35,741 nt of DNA from CAXQRU01 sp964226685 (GCA_964226685.1 CAXQRU010000051.1:1-35741); one strand, 5' to 3'; shown: positions 1-8,247, numbered from the stretch's first letter. Notes: a model not told the origin generated them from the sequence alone. Program-made: numbers and translations.

Positions 1-48
1 CGAGATTAACGATCGTGACTGGAGTTCAGACGTGTGCTCTTCCGATCT
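1..48. other. Illumina sequencing adapter remnant (non-genomic)
   Basis: Bases 15–48 read as the 34-base TruSeq Read-2/index adapter (starts GTGACTGGAGTTCAGACG, ends CTTCCGATCT). Bases 1–6 (CGAGAT) match the end of the P7 flow-cell sequence, and the 8 bases between them (TAACGATC, 7–14) sit where the i7 index belongs. This is adapter left on a contig end, not biology. Genomic sequence starts at about base 49. Confidence 0.97.
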
Positions 49-66
49 GGATGTAAACATAAACTC

Positions 67-258
67 ATGAAAAGACTATCCTCTGTCATCTTTTTGTTGT
101 TGTTGATTTTAGGGTCTTTTGCTTACGCTTTGCCGCATTCGCCTGAGCAGGTCGTTGGTCTTTTTGACAGTTTGCAAACTGTTGAAGTGCCTGAACCCTC
201 TCAATTTTTGTTAGTACTTTTAGGCTTGGCGGGTTTAGTTGCACTTAAAAGGAAGTAA
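67..258 (+). CDS. miniature PEP-CTERM-type secreted protein
   Basis: Function unknown. A 63-residue protein with an N-terminal signal peptide (MKRL, a long Leu-rich core, then probable cleavage after FAYA near residue 21). The C-terminus has the three parts of a PEP-CTERM sorting signal: VPEPS, a hydrophobic helix (FLLVLLGLAGLVAL) and the basic end KRK. In that family the tail is recognised by an exosortase/EpsH membrane protease during export of surface or exopolysaccharide-associated proteins. Only about 20 residues lie between the two signals, so little mature protein would remain. The frame stays open upstream into the adapter, but the signal peptide directly after ATG 67 argues that this is the true start. 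No exosortase gene is in the window. It is convergent with tesA, 6 bases apart. A truncated copy of a longer protein cannot be fully excluded at a contig end. Confidence 0.6.
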   Translation: MKRLSSVIFLLLLILGSFAYALPHSPEQVVGLFDSLQTVEVPEPSQFLLVLLGLAGLVALKRK

Positions 259-264
259 TGGATT

Positions 265-861
265 CTAAAGGATCATAGGCCCTAACACTTTCCATACATT
301 ATCCAGTAACACTGGCTGGGCGGCTTCGTTTGGATGAATGTTGTCGCTTTGTAGTAACTCTTGAGAGCTTGCTACTGTCTCCATGAAAAACGGCACCCAC
401 GGAACATTGAGCTCTTGTGTCAGATTTTTATACACCATGGCAAAGTCCTCAGTGTAACGTTTTCCGTAGTTGGGCGGCATTTGCATGCCTAGTATCAACA
501 CTCTTGCGCCAGCTTCACGACTTTGTTGAATCATCTGATAAAGATTTTTTTGCAAATTCTCAGTTGGGTAGGCCCTCAATCCATCATTGGCGCCAAGTTC
601 TATGATGACGATATCTGGCTGGTGTTGCTCCAGCAGTTTAGGTAACCGAGCAAGTCCGCCCTTGCTAGTTTCGCCGCTGACACTCGCGTTAACTATGTGC
701 CAACCGTTAAGTTTTGTTTCTAAAAGCCGCACCCAGCTTTTTTCATATTCAATGCCATAGCCTGCACTTAAGCTATCCCCCAAAACAAGTAAAGTATGTT
801 TCTCATTAGCTATAGTCATGGATGAAGCGAATACCAATAATAACAAAATAAATCGGCGCAT
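265..861 (-). CDS. tesA: multifunctional acyl-CoA thioesterase I / lysophospholipase L1 TesA
   Basis: A periplasmic SGNH/GDSL hydrolase that cleaves acyl-CoA thioesters, lysophospholipids and some esters. At 198 residues it has the usual length. Visible motifs: signal peptide (residues 1–18, cleavage near IAN), block I GDSLSAG with nucleophile Ser30, block II Gly63, block III GAND (90–93) and block V DNIH with Asp173 and His176. All catalytic and oxyanion positions are present. It is divergent from ybbA across a 73-base gap, the arrangement usual for tesA–ybbA in gammaproteobacteria. Its −10 box forms one arm of a palindrome shared with ybbA. Confidence 0.95.
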   Translation of the reverse strand: MRRFILLLLVFASSMTIANEKHTLLVLGDSLSAGYGIEYEKSWVRLLETKLNGWHIVNASVSGETSKGGLARLPKLLEQHQPDIVIIELGANDGLRAYPTENLQKNLYQMIQQSREAGARVLILGMQMPPNYGKRYTEDFAMVYKNLTQELNVPWVPFFMETVASSQELLQSDNIHPNEAAQPVLLDNVWKVLGPMIL

Positions 862-884
862 AGTTTCTCAGTACCTCTTTTCGC

Positions 885-911
885 CATTATACGCACATCT
901 TGCGTATAATG
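885..911. promoter_or_regulatory. palindromic divergent promoter of tesA and ybbA
   Basis: A perfect inverted repeat: arm CATTATACGCA (885–895), centre CATCT, arm TGCGTATAATG (901–911). Each arm carries a consensus −10 box: TATAAT at 905–910 on the plus strand for ybbA, and its mirror at 886–891 for tesA. Predicted leaders are about equally short (roughly 18 bases) on both sides. No good −35 box is visible for either gene. The palindrome could also be an operator controlling both. Confidence 0.65.
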
Positions 912-934
912 ATCTGAGTTGAATTGGAGGTTTT

Positions 935-1603
935 GTGAGTATTAGTATTTCTTGTGAGTTGGTTAGTAAAGAAGTGGTTGCATCTGATGAAAAACTGATC
1001 ATTTTGGACAAGGTTGATTTAAATCTCGAGGCCGGAGCTAGTTTAGCGATCGTTGGCGCCTCTGGTTCTGGTAAGTCGACCTTGCTCGGTATTATGGCGG
1101 GCCTTGATACGCCCAGTTCAGGGCGTGTGTTGATTGATCAAAATGATCTCTCCACAATGGATGAAGAATCCAGAGCGGCTTTGCGAGCTAATACCATTAG
1201 TTTTATTTTTCAGTCGTTTCAACTACTCCCAAGTCTCACGGCCTTGCAAAATGTGATGTTGCCATTGGAGCTTCAGGGGGTTCCCAATGCTTCTGAGCAA
1301 GCTTCGAAATGGTTGGCTAAAGTTGGGTTATCATCGCGACTCAAGCACTTACCCAAACAACTATCCGGTGGTGAGCAGCAACGAGTTGCCATTGCTAGGG
1401 CTTTTGTCACCCAACCAAAACTATTATTTGCCGATGAGCCAACAGGGAATTTAGATGGTAAAACGGGCCAAAAAATCAGTGATCTGCTGTTTGAGTTAAA
1501 TGACACTCAAGATACGACCCTCGTTTTGGTTACCCATGATCCAACATTTGCAAACCGCTGTCAGCAACAGATTACTTTAGAGCAGGGAAGAGTTCTGTGT
1601 TAA
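935..1603 (+). CDS. ybbA: ABC transporter ATP-binding protein YbbA
   Basis: Cytoplasmic ATPase of a LolD/MacB-type ABC system paired with YbbP. It has Walker A GASGSGKST (41–49), Q-loop Gln93, signature LSGGEQQR (143–150), Walker B LLFADEP (163–169) and switch His201. Length (222 aa) fits the family. The start is GTG, supported by TTGGAGG just upstream. Its last 7 bases overlap the start of ybbP, implying translational coupling. YbbAP is related to mechanotransmission transporters that remodel the envelope; its substrate is not firmly established. Confidence 0.93.
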   Translation: MSISISCELVSKEVVASDEKLIILDKVDLNLEAGASLAIVGASGSGKSTLLGIMAGLDTPSSGRVLIDQNDLSTMDEESRAALRANTISFIFQSFQLLPSLTALQNVMLPLELQGVPNASEQASKWLAKVGLSSRLKHLPKQLSGGEQQRVAIARAFVTQPKLLFADEPTGNLDGKTGQKISDLLFELNDTQDTTLVLVTHDPTFANRCQQQITLEQGRVLC

Positions 1604-4056
1604 GTCTAAAATTGCTTTGGCGAAATTGGCGCAGTGGTGAAATAAAAATACTGACCTTAGCTTTATTGCTGGCGATTGTGGTAACTACAGCCATCAATGT
1701 CTTTGCTGAGCGTTTGGAGGCGTCATTGCTGAAAAACAGCCATAGTTTTTTGGCGGCTGATCGCTTGCTCGAAAGTAGTTCTTCCATTCCAGATGAGTGG
1801 TCAAAACAAGCACATCAGTTGGGCATTGAGCAAGGCTTTACGGCTAGGTTTTCATCTGTTGCTTACAGTGAAACGCAAAGTGGTTTAGTCGCGATTAAAG
1901 CGGTAAGTAACAATTATCCTTTGTTGGGGGACTTGCTAACGAGTACCGACCCTTTCGCTTCAATCACAGAGGCTAACACTTCGCTCGGCCCACCCTCTGG
2001 AGAGGCTTGGGTGGATGCTCGAGTGTTGGCCCTATTGTCGCTGAATTTGGGAAGCTCGATAGAGGTGGGTGAGCGGAAATTGACGGTAACGCGGGTGATT
2101 ATTCGAGAGCCGGATCGCGGTGCGGGTTTTAGTTTGTTTGCCCCAAGAGTACTTATTAATTACCAAGATTTGGAATCAACTCAAATTATACAACCTGGTA
2201 GTCGAGTGAAGTATGGTTGGTTATTGTCGGCAAGCAATGACAAACTGGATGCGCTCACTAAGTGGTTGACGCCGCAACTGACGGATCATCAAAGCTTTAA
2301 AACACTCGATAATGCTCAGCTTGGGCTTAAGCGTAATTTAGAAAAAGCACAATCCTTTATGCGCTTGGCTGCCGTCATAGGTGTGTTATTGGCGGGTATT
2401 GCGATCGCGATCAATGCCCAAGTGTTTGCAAGAAAGCACACTGAAACCATTGCATTGATGAAAAGTTTAGGTTTAACCCGTCAGCGATTGCGCAGGCTTT
2501 ATCTCAACCAACTATTGATACTCGGATTGTTAACCAGTGCCATTGGGATGCTCATTGGTTTGGTGTTGGAGCAGATCGTGGTCTATTTAATTCGCGATTT
2601 GTTGGATATCGAGTTGGTGCCAGTCGGTTGGCAACCTTATGCTTTGTCTTTGGTGGCGGGTGTGATGTGTTTGCTCAGTTTTGCCTTGCCTTATTTATGG
2701 CACTTGCCTTCGATTTCGCCTTTAAGAATTTTGAGGCAAGATGTGGTGATTAAGCCGTTATCAAAAACGATTGCTTTATTGATTGCAATAGCCACGTTGG
2801 TGTTGTTGGCTTGGTTGTACAGTCGTAATTTTGTAGCGACTGCGGTGTTTGCGGTGGCCATCGTTATGTTGATTGTTTTTGGGTGGTTGTTGTCAAAAGG
2901 CTTGTGGTGGTTATTACAAAGAGGTCTCGGTGCCGCGCCAGTGAGTTTCCGTTTGGCCATGACCAGTATTATTCGTCACCCCCAACGCTCGTACACACAA
3001 GTGATTGTCTTTGCCAGTATAGCCATGCTTTTGCTGATCATGGTGATGGTGCGCACTAATTTAATTCGCCAATGGCAGCTCAGCATACCCGAGGATGCTC
3101 CTAACCATTTTGTAATGAATATTGCTCAAGACGAATTAGATCTTGTCACTCAGTCATTGAGCGAGGCCAACTTTGAGCTTCGGCGTTTTTATCCGATTGT
3201 GCGCGGACGCGTGGCCACTATTAATGGAGCGGCGCCAAGTGAAGCTTTGAAATCTTCTGTTGGTGTGTTGGGAAGAGAGGCGAATTTAAGTACGGCAATT
3301 GAGTTGCCAGCGGAGAATCGCCTCATTAGTGGTCAGTGGTGGACTGAGTCAAAAGGCCCTCAAGTGTCGGTTGAAGCTGAGTTGGCGCAAGATTTAGGTC
3401 TTGCGTTAGGAGATGACATCACATTTAGCATCGGTGGTTTACAATTAACGGCCACGGTCAGTAGCACAAGAGAGTTAAATTGGGATTCGATGAAACCGAA
3501 TTTTTTCTTTTTACTCTCCCCAGGAGCCTTGGATGATTTTACCCCATCGTATCTCACCACCTTGCACACCCAGGAGAAGCCGTTACTGTATCAAGTGCTG
3601 AGGGAGTATCCAACGGTTGCGGTGATTGATATCGACAGCATTATCGATACCATCCGCGATATTATTGCGAAAGTATCGGTAGCGGTCGAGTTTATGTTGT
3701 GGATCATTTTATTGGGTGGTTTTTTGGTTATGATCTCCGCTTTAAACGCCAGCATGGCTGAACGATGGCAATCGGCGGCTTTAATGCGTGCGGTGGGAGG
3801 CTCAAAAAAACAGCTGCGAACCAGCTTAAGTGTTGAATTTTCTATCGTGGGTTTGACGGCTGGGATATTAGCGAGTGTCGGTGCCTTTGTCGTTGAGAGT
3901 GTATTAAAGCGAGTATTGTTTGATACAACTGGTTCCTGGAGTCTATGGTATGGATTGGCTCCTGTTTTGTTAGCGCTTGTGATTGTGATACTGGGACTAT
4001 GGTTTTGTCGCCGAGTGATCGTCGTGGCTCCCATGAGAGTATTGCGTGATGTCTGA
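1597..4056 (+). CDS. ybbP: ABC transporter permease YbbP (FtsX-like)
   Basis: Large inner-membrane permease of the YbbAP system, 819 residues. Visible: an N-terminal membrane helix (about 17–35), a first large extracytoplasmic region, then an FtsX-like core with helices near 255–275, 300–325 and 345–365. Further helix pairs lie near 390–435, a second periplasmic part spans about 490–690, and a C-terminal three-helix block covers about 695–810. Two FtsX domains and about 10 helices are the known layout. It starts at GTG 1597, overlapping ybbA, and its end overlaps trmO. The ORF is intact. Confidence 0.92.
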   Translation: MLSLKLLWRNWRSGEIKILTLALLLAIVVTTAINVFAERLEASLLKNSHSFLAADRLLESSSSIPDEWSKQAHQLGIEQGFTARFSSVAYSETQSGLVAIKAVSNNYPLLGDLLTSTDPFASITEANTSLGPPSGEAWVDARVLALLSLNLGSSIEVGERKLTVTRVIIREPDRGAGFSLFAPRVLINYQDLESTQIIQPGSRVKYGWLLSASNDKLDALTKWLTPQLTDHQSFKTLDNAQLGLKRNLEKAQSFMRLAAVIGVLLAGIAIAINAQVFARKHTETIALMKSLGLTRQRLRRLYLNQLLILGLLTSAIGMLIGLVLEQIVVYLIRDLLDIELVPVGWQPYALSLVAGVMCLLSFALPYLWHLPSISPLRILRQDVVIKPLSKTIALLIAIATLVLLAWLYSRNFVATAVFAVAIVMLIVFGWLLSKGLWWLLQRGLGAAPVSFRLAMTSIIRHPQRSYTQVIVFASIAMLLLIMVMVRTNLIRQWQLSIPEDAPNHFVMNIAQDELDLVTQSLSEANFELRRFYPIVRGRVATINGAAPSEALKSSVGVLGREANLSTAIELPAENRLISGQWWTESKGPQVSVEAELAQDLGLALGDDITFSIGGLQLTATVSSTRELNWDSMKPNFFFLLSPGALDDFTPSYLTTLHTQEKPLLYQVLREYPTVAVIDIDSIIDTIRDIIAKVSVAVEFMLWIILLGGFLVMISALNASMAERWQSAALMRAVGGSKKQLRTSLSVEFSIVGLTAGILASVGAFVVESVLKRVLFDTTGSWSLWYGLAPVLLALVIVILGLWFCRRVIVVAPMRVLRDV

Positions 4057-4702
4057 GGGCTATACCGTGCATCCCATTGGCTATGTTCGTAGTTGCTTTG
4101 ATGAAAAATTTGGTGTGCCTCGCCAACCAAGTTTGGTGCCGAGTGCGCAAGCCGAATTAGTGCTTCAGAAACCCTATGATCGGGTCGAAATGCTGGCGGG
4201 TTTGGAACTGGCGAGCCATATTTGGCTGCAATTTATTTTTCATAAACACGCGGCAGATCATTGGCGTCCCTCAGTCCGCCCGCCAAGGTTGGGTGGCAAT
4301 AAAAAACGGGGGGTGTTCGCTACCAGAGCCCCGTATCGACCTAATCAACTTGGGCTATCTGTCGTTAAGCTAGAGCGAATTGAAGGTACTCGATTATTTT
4401 TATCAGGTGTAGATTTGGTGGATGGCACTCCGGTTGTCGATATCAAGCCGTACTTGCCTTATGTCGATTCTATTGCTAATGCTCGTTTTGATTTTGCCAG
4501 CGAGGCGCCCTCTAAGATACCTGTGGTATTTTTAGTTGAATTGCCTGAAAAACTAAGACAGCTTTTAGATGAGGTTTTGAGTTTAGATCCAAGACCCGCT
4601 TACGCCAACGAAATTGATCACGTCTATAAAATGCGGATTGCTGGCGCTGAGGTCACTTGGCGCCATACCGGTGAGTTGATTGAGGTAATGTCTGTTGATT
4701 AA
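4049..4702 (+). CDS. trmO: tRNA (t6A37)-N6-methyltransferase TrmO
   Basis: TrmO (YaeB/TsaA) methylates N6 of threonylcarbamoyladenosine 37 in tRNA-Thr using S-adenosylmethionine. Family motifs are clear: IGYVRSCFDEKFGVPRQ near the N-terminus, SHIWLQFIFH, then VRPPRLGGNKKRGVFATRAP, PNQLGLSVVKL and GVDLVDGTPVVDIKPYLPY. Length (217 aa) is close to the E. coli enzyme (235 aa). ATG 4049 lies inside the last codons of ybbP (8-base overlap); a GTG at 4046 immediately precedes it in frame. Its expression should depend on ybbP translation. Confidence 0.92.
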   Translation: MSEGYTVHPIGYVRSCFDEKFGVPRQPSLVPSAQAELVLQKPYDRVEMLAGLELASHIWLQFIFHKHAADHWRPSVRPPRLGGNKKRGVFATRAPYRPNQLGLSVVKLERIEGTRLFLSGVDLVDGTPVVDIKPYLPYVDSIANARFDFASEAPSKIPVVFLVELPEKLRQLLDEVLSLDPRPAYANEIDHVYKMRIAGAEVTWRHTGELIEVMSVD

Positions 4703-4718
4703 AAGCCATTGCTTTTTT
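4701..4718 (+). terminator. weak intrinsic terminator after trmO
   Basis: AAAAGC–CATT–GCTTTT folds into a 6-bp stem with a 4-base loop that runs into a T-rich tail (TTTTTTGATTTTT). The stem has only two G:C pairs, so it is probably inefficient. It overlaps the trmO stop codon. Confidence 0.4.
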
Positions 4719-4766
4719 GATTTTTGATCCATACACTGTAAATAAATTCAGTGTTTGGAGCTTGCC

Positions 4767-5546
4767 TTGTATCGTTGTTTTTTCATAATTTTAGTATTCT
4801 TGCTCTCTGCTCACGTGCAGGCGTGGTCAGCGCTTGGGCATCAAGTGATTTGTGATATTGCCTGGCAACAAAGTGATCAAGAACTTCGCCAAAAACTGTC
4901 GGCGAGTGCTAAGAGGATGGGTTACAACACGTTTGCTACTGCCTGTGTATGGGCGGATCACATTCGTAAAAACTCAGACTATGATTGGCTCAAGCCCATG
5001 CATTATATGAATGTTTCTCGTCGAGATGGCTCCGTCAGTGGTTGTGCCAAAAAAGGTTTTTTTGCCTCTAAAACTCCAAGCTGTGTGTTAGACGCCGTTG
5101 ATTATTTCACTGAGCGTATGAAAGATCCTAAGCTTGATGAAAAAACTCGTGATGAAGCTTTGCTATTAGTAGGGCATTTTATTGGGGATCTACATCAGCC
5201 CTTGCATGTGGCTTATGCGGATGATCGGGGTGGCAATAGTAGTTATCGTCATTTTAAGGGCAAAAAAATATCATTACACCGATTTTGGGATGGTGAAGTA
5301 CTGACTTGTGGTCAATATGTTCGTTGGAAAACCTTGAGTCAACAAGTTCTTGATCAGGAAATAAAGGTTGCTGTCGGTGCCCCAAAGGATTGGGCTGATG
5401 AGTCTCTACTCTTAACAAGAGATATTTACTCAACGAAAGCGACCCTAATTACTCCCAAAGACTGTGAGCGATGGCAGTCTTTGGCGCAACGTCGCCTGTA
5501 CCAAGCCGGAATACGCCTGAGCCATTGGTTATCCGCAAATCTTTAA
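4767..5546 (+). CDS. secreted S1/P1-type single-strand nuclease
   Basis: Zinc-dependent nuclease of the S1/P1 family, expected to be exported and to cut single-stranded DNA or RNA and 3'-nucleotides. The signal peptide ends at HVQA, leaving Trp as mature residue 1, which in P1 nuclease is itself a zinc ligand. Other ligand positions, numbered from TTG 4767: His25 (LGHQ), Asp64 (WADHIR), His79 (MHYMN), His137/Asp141/His147 (GHFIGDLHQPLH) and His171/Asp175 (HRFWDGE). I prefer TTG 4767 because GGAG lies 6 bases upstream; an in-frame TTG at 4755 would add 4 residues. Possible role in nucleic-acid scavenging. Length 259 aa is normal. Confidence 0.88.
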   Translation: MYRCFFIILVFLLSAHVQAWSALGHQVICDIAWQQSDQELRQKLSASAKRMGYNTFATACVWADHIRKNSDYDWLKPMHYMNVSRRDGSVSGCAKKGFFASKTPSCVLDAVDYFTERMKDPKLDEKTRDEALLLVGHFIGDLHQPLHVAYADDRGGNSSYRHFKGKKISLHRFWDGEVLTCGQYVRWKTLSQQVLDQEIKVAVGAPKDWADESLLLTRDIYSTKATLITPKDCERWQSLAQRRLYQAGIRLSHWLSANL

Positions 5547-5554
5547 GGTACAAT
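5525..5554 (+). promoter_or_regulatory. putative sigma-70 promoter for prfB-lysS
   Basis: TTGGTT (5525–5530), an 18-base spacer, then TACAAT (5549–5554), just after the nuclease gene and about 31 bases before the prfB ATG. Matches are 4/6 and 5/6. Confidence 0.4.
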
Positions 5555-5585
5555 CGCGTTTTTGAATTTAGATAAAGGCTACGTA

Positions 5586-6681
5586 ATGGAAGTCAATCCC
5601 ATCATTGTCATGATTAAAACGCTGCAAGAGCGCACGGATACACTTAGGGGGTATCTTTGACTACGCTCATAAAAAAGAGCGTTTAACCGAAGTTGAATTA
5701 TTGCTGGGGGAGTCCGATGTTTGGGATGACCCTGAAAAAGCTCAAGCGCTAGGGCGCGAGCGAGCCAGTTTAGAGATGGTTGTCGATACCATTGAGCAAT
5801 TAGATGCAGGTCTGGCTGATGCTAGGGAGCTATTGGATCTGGCGGTCGAAGAAGATGATGCCGACTCCATTGTTGAAGTTGAGAATGAACTCTCCTCGTT
5901 GGATGCCAAGCTCGCCGAGTTAGAATTTCGCCGTATGTTTTCTGGTGAGATGGATGAAAACAATGCTTATTTGGACATTCAATCGGGTGCCGGCGGCACT
6001 GAGGCCCAAGATTGGGCGGACATATTGCTGCGGATGTATCTGCGTTGGGGAGAAGCCAAGGGCTTCAAAACCACATTAGAAGAGGTGTCTCCTGGTGAGG
6101 TGGCGGGGATCAAAAGTGCCACGATTCGCTTTGAAGGTGAATATGCTTTTGGTTGGTTGCGCACAGAAACAGGCATTCACCGTTTAGTGAGAAAATCTCC
6201 ATTCAATGCCAATGGTAAGCGCCATACCTCATTTAGCTCGGTTTTTGTGTCCCCTGAAATCGATGATGATATCGAAATTGACGTCAATAAATCCGATGTG
6301 CGTGAAGATACTTACCGAGCTTCGGGCGCAGGTGGCCAGCACGTTAACAAAACCGACTCGGCGGTTCGTTTGACGCACGCACCCAGTGGCATTGTGGTTC
6401 AATGTCAAAGTGAGCGATCTCAGCATCAAAACCGTGATCGCGCCTGGAAAATGCTAAGGGCACGCTTGTATGAACAAGAAATGCTCAAACGGTCTGCCGA
6501 ACAGCAAGCGCTTGAGGATGGTAAGTCAGATGTAGGGTGGGGCAGTCAAATCCGCTCTTACGTTTTGGATGACCAAAGAATCAAGGATCTTCGAACCCAG
6601 GTTCAAAGCAGTAACTGCCAGGCAGTACTCGATGGCGACCTGGATCAATTCATAGAAGCCAGTTTAAAAGCTGGTTTATAA
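5586..6681 (+). CDS. prfB: peptide chain release factor 2 (programmed +1 frameshift)
   Basis: RF2 recognises UGA and UAA and triggers peptide release. Translation starts at ATG 5586, runs 24 codons to an in-frame TGA (5658–5660), shifts +1 at CTT and continues from GAC 5659; the coding sequence is join(5586..5657,5659..6681), 364 aa (E. coli 365). The stop-recognition tripeptide SPF falls at about 204–206 and the catalytic GGQ at about 249–251. Automated callers may report only the downstream part from about 5701. lysS follows after 27 bases, the common prfB-lysS pair. This is normal autoregulation, not a pseudogene. Confidence 0.97.
5646..5661 (+). promoter_or_regulatory. RF2 +1 frameshift site
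   Basis: AGGGGG (5646–5651) is an internal Shine-Dalgarno-like element just upstream of the slippery CTT followed by TGA and C (CTTTGAC, 5655–5661). This is the canonical arrangement that lets low RF2 levels promote the shift. The spacing matches E. coli prfB. Confidence 0.97.
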
Positions 6682-6708
6682 ACACACTGAATAATAGCGA
6701 TTTTTACT

Positions 6709-8217
6709 ATGACACAAACACCCGATGAAAATAAGCTAATCGCCGAGCGACGCTCTAAGCTCAACATCATCCGTGAGCAGCAAGCCACGGCATTCCCTAA
6801 CCAGGTCAACAGAACTCATTTGGCCGAGCAATTACAAAAGGCTTATGAAAACGCCAGTAAAGAAGAGCTTGCGGAGCAATCGAATGTAGTTTCAGTGGCC
6901 GGCCGAGTGATGGCCAAGCGTGGCCCTTTTATGGTGCTACAAGATGATAGTGGTCGAATTCAGCTTTATGGTGATAAAACCGCTCAACAGCAGATGAAAG
7001 AGCAGGGCGGCGGGCTTTGGGATATTGGTGATATTGTTGCGGTCACTGGCAGTCTTCAGCGCTCAGGTAAGGGCGATCTCTACGTGAATTTAGAGCAATT
7101 TCAATTGCTAACGAAAGCGCTACGGCCTCTGCCCGATAAATATCACGGTTTGGCCGATCAAGAATTGCGTTATCGCCAACGCTATGTGGATTTAATTGTG
7201 AATACCGAAGTACGAGACACCTTTCGTATTCGCTCGCAAGTCATCGCCTTTATTCGTCAATACCTTAATGAACAAGGGTTCTTAGAGGTTGAGACGCCAA
7301 TGCTACAAACAATTCCCGGTGGTGCGGCGGCCAGGCCATTTGTTACACATCACAATGCCCTTGATATCGATATGTTTTTGCGAATTGCGCCTGAGTTGTA
7401 TTTGAAACGATTAGTGGTAGGCGGCTTTGAACGAGTGTATGAAATAAACCGTAACTTCAGAAATGAAGGTTTGTCGACTCGTCACAACCCAGAGTTTACC
7501 ATGCTGGAGTTCTACCAGGCTTACTGTGACTACAATGACTTAATGGATCTAACCGAAGATCTATTGAGAAAATTGACTCAATCGGTATTAGGTTCGACGA
7601 CTGTGATCAATACCACCAAAAATGATCAAGGTGACGTGACCAGCCAAATCGAATATGACTTCAGTCAACCATTTACTAGGTTGAGTGTTTTCGACTCCAT
7701 TTTACATTACAACCCAGAATTTAATGCCGAGACCTTAGCGGATGAGCAAGGAGCGCGCGCTTACGCCAAGCAATTGGGTATTCCTTTAAAAGACACTTGG
7801 GGCCTTGGTAAAGTACAAATCGAAATTTTTGAAAAAACCGTCGAGCATAAGCTCATGCAGCCAACCTTTATAACCCAATACCCAACGGAAGTATCGCCTT
7901 TGGCTCGGCGCAATGATGACAACCCATTTGTTACCGATCGCTTTGAGTTTTTTGTAGGCGGTCGCGAGATTGGTAATGGCTTTTCTGAGCTTAATGACGC
8001 TGAAGACCAGGCCGAGCGCTTCCAGGCTCAAGTGAGCGAAAAAGAGGCAGGTGATCTTGAGGCTATGCATTATGATGCCGATTATATTCGAGCGCTTGAG
8101 TACGGTTTGCCGCCCACCGCCGGTGAAGGCATTGGTATTGATCGCTTAGTCATGCTCTTGACTGACTCTCCATCGATAAGAGATGTGTTGCTGTTTCCCC
8201 ATATGCGACCTGAGTAA
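6709..8217 (+). CDS. lysS: lysyl-tRNA synthetase, class II
   Basis: Charges tRNA-Lys. The 502 residues show an N-terminal helix and OB-fold anticodon-binding domain (about 60–150). The class II catalytic core follows, with motif 2 around NRNFRNEGLSTRHNPEFTMLE (247–267) and motif 3 GIGIDRL (474–480). Length equals the bacterial norm of about 505. It lies 27 bases after prfB and is probably cotranscribed. Confidence 0.97.
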   Translation: MTQTPDENKLIAERRSKLNIIREQQATAFPNQVNRTHLAEQLQKAYENASKEELAEQSNVVSVAGRVMAKRGPFMVLQDDSGRIQLYGDKTAQQQMKEQGGGLWDIGDIVAVTGSLQRSGKGDLYVNLEQFQLLTKALRPLPDKYHGLADQELRYRQRYVDLIVNTEVRDTFRIRSQVIAFIRQYLNEQGFLEVETPMLQTIPGGAAARPFVTHHNALDIDMFLRIAPELYLKRLVVGGFERVYEINRNFRNEGLSTRHNPEFTMLEFYQAYCDYNDLMDLTEDLLRKLTQSVLGSTTVINTTKNDQGDVTSQIEYDFSQPFTRLSVFDSILHYNPEFNAETLADEQGARAYAKQLGIPLKDTWGLGKVQIEIFEKTVEHKLMQPTFITQYPTEVSPLARRNDDNPFVTDRFEFFVGGREIGNGFSELNDAEDQAERFQAQVSEKEAGDLEAMHYDADYIRALEYGLPPTAGEGIGIDRLVMLLTDSPSIRDVLLFPHMRPE

Positions 8218-8227
8218 CGAAATTGGT

Positions 8228-8247
8228 GATGCCTGTTGACAGGCATC
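8228..8247 (+). terminator. stem-loop after lysS, possible terminator
   Basis: GATGCCTG–TTGA–CAGGCATC is a perfect 8-bp stem with a 4-base loop, 10 bases after the lysS stop. No strong T-tract follows, so termination is uncertain. A consensus −35 TTGACA (8236–8241) lies across the loop, with only a weak −10 (TAGGCT) 17 bases later, so the region might instead contribute a promoter to the next gene pair. Confidence 0.4.

Noticed and set aside
34..66. Upstream start of the first ORF at base 34
   Set aside because: Bases 34–48 belong to the sequencing adapter; the codons before ATG 67 are not a credible start.
3591..4130. 179-residue open frame on the minus strand within ybbP/trmO
   Set aside because: Antisense shadow of two clear genes; no family motif and no ribosome site.
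5586..5660. prfB as a pseudogene broken by TGA at 5658
   Set aside because: The surrounding sequence is the canonical programmed frameshift site and the downstream protein is fully intact.
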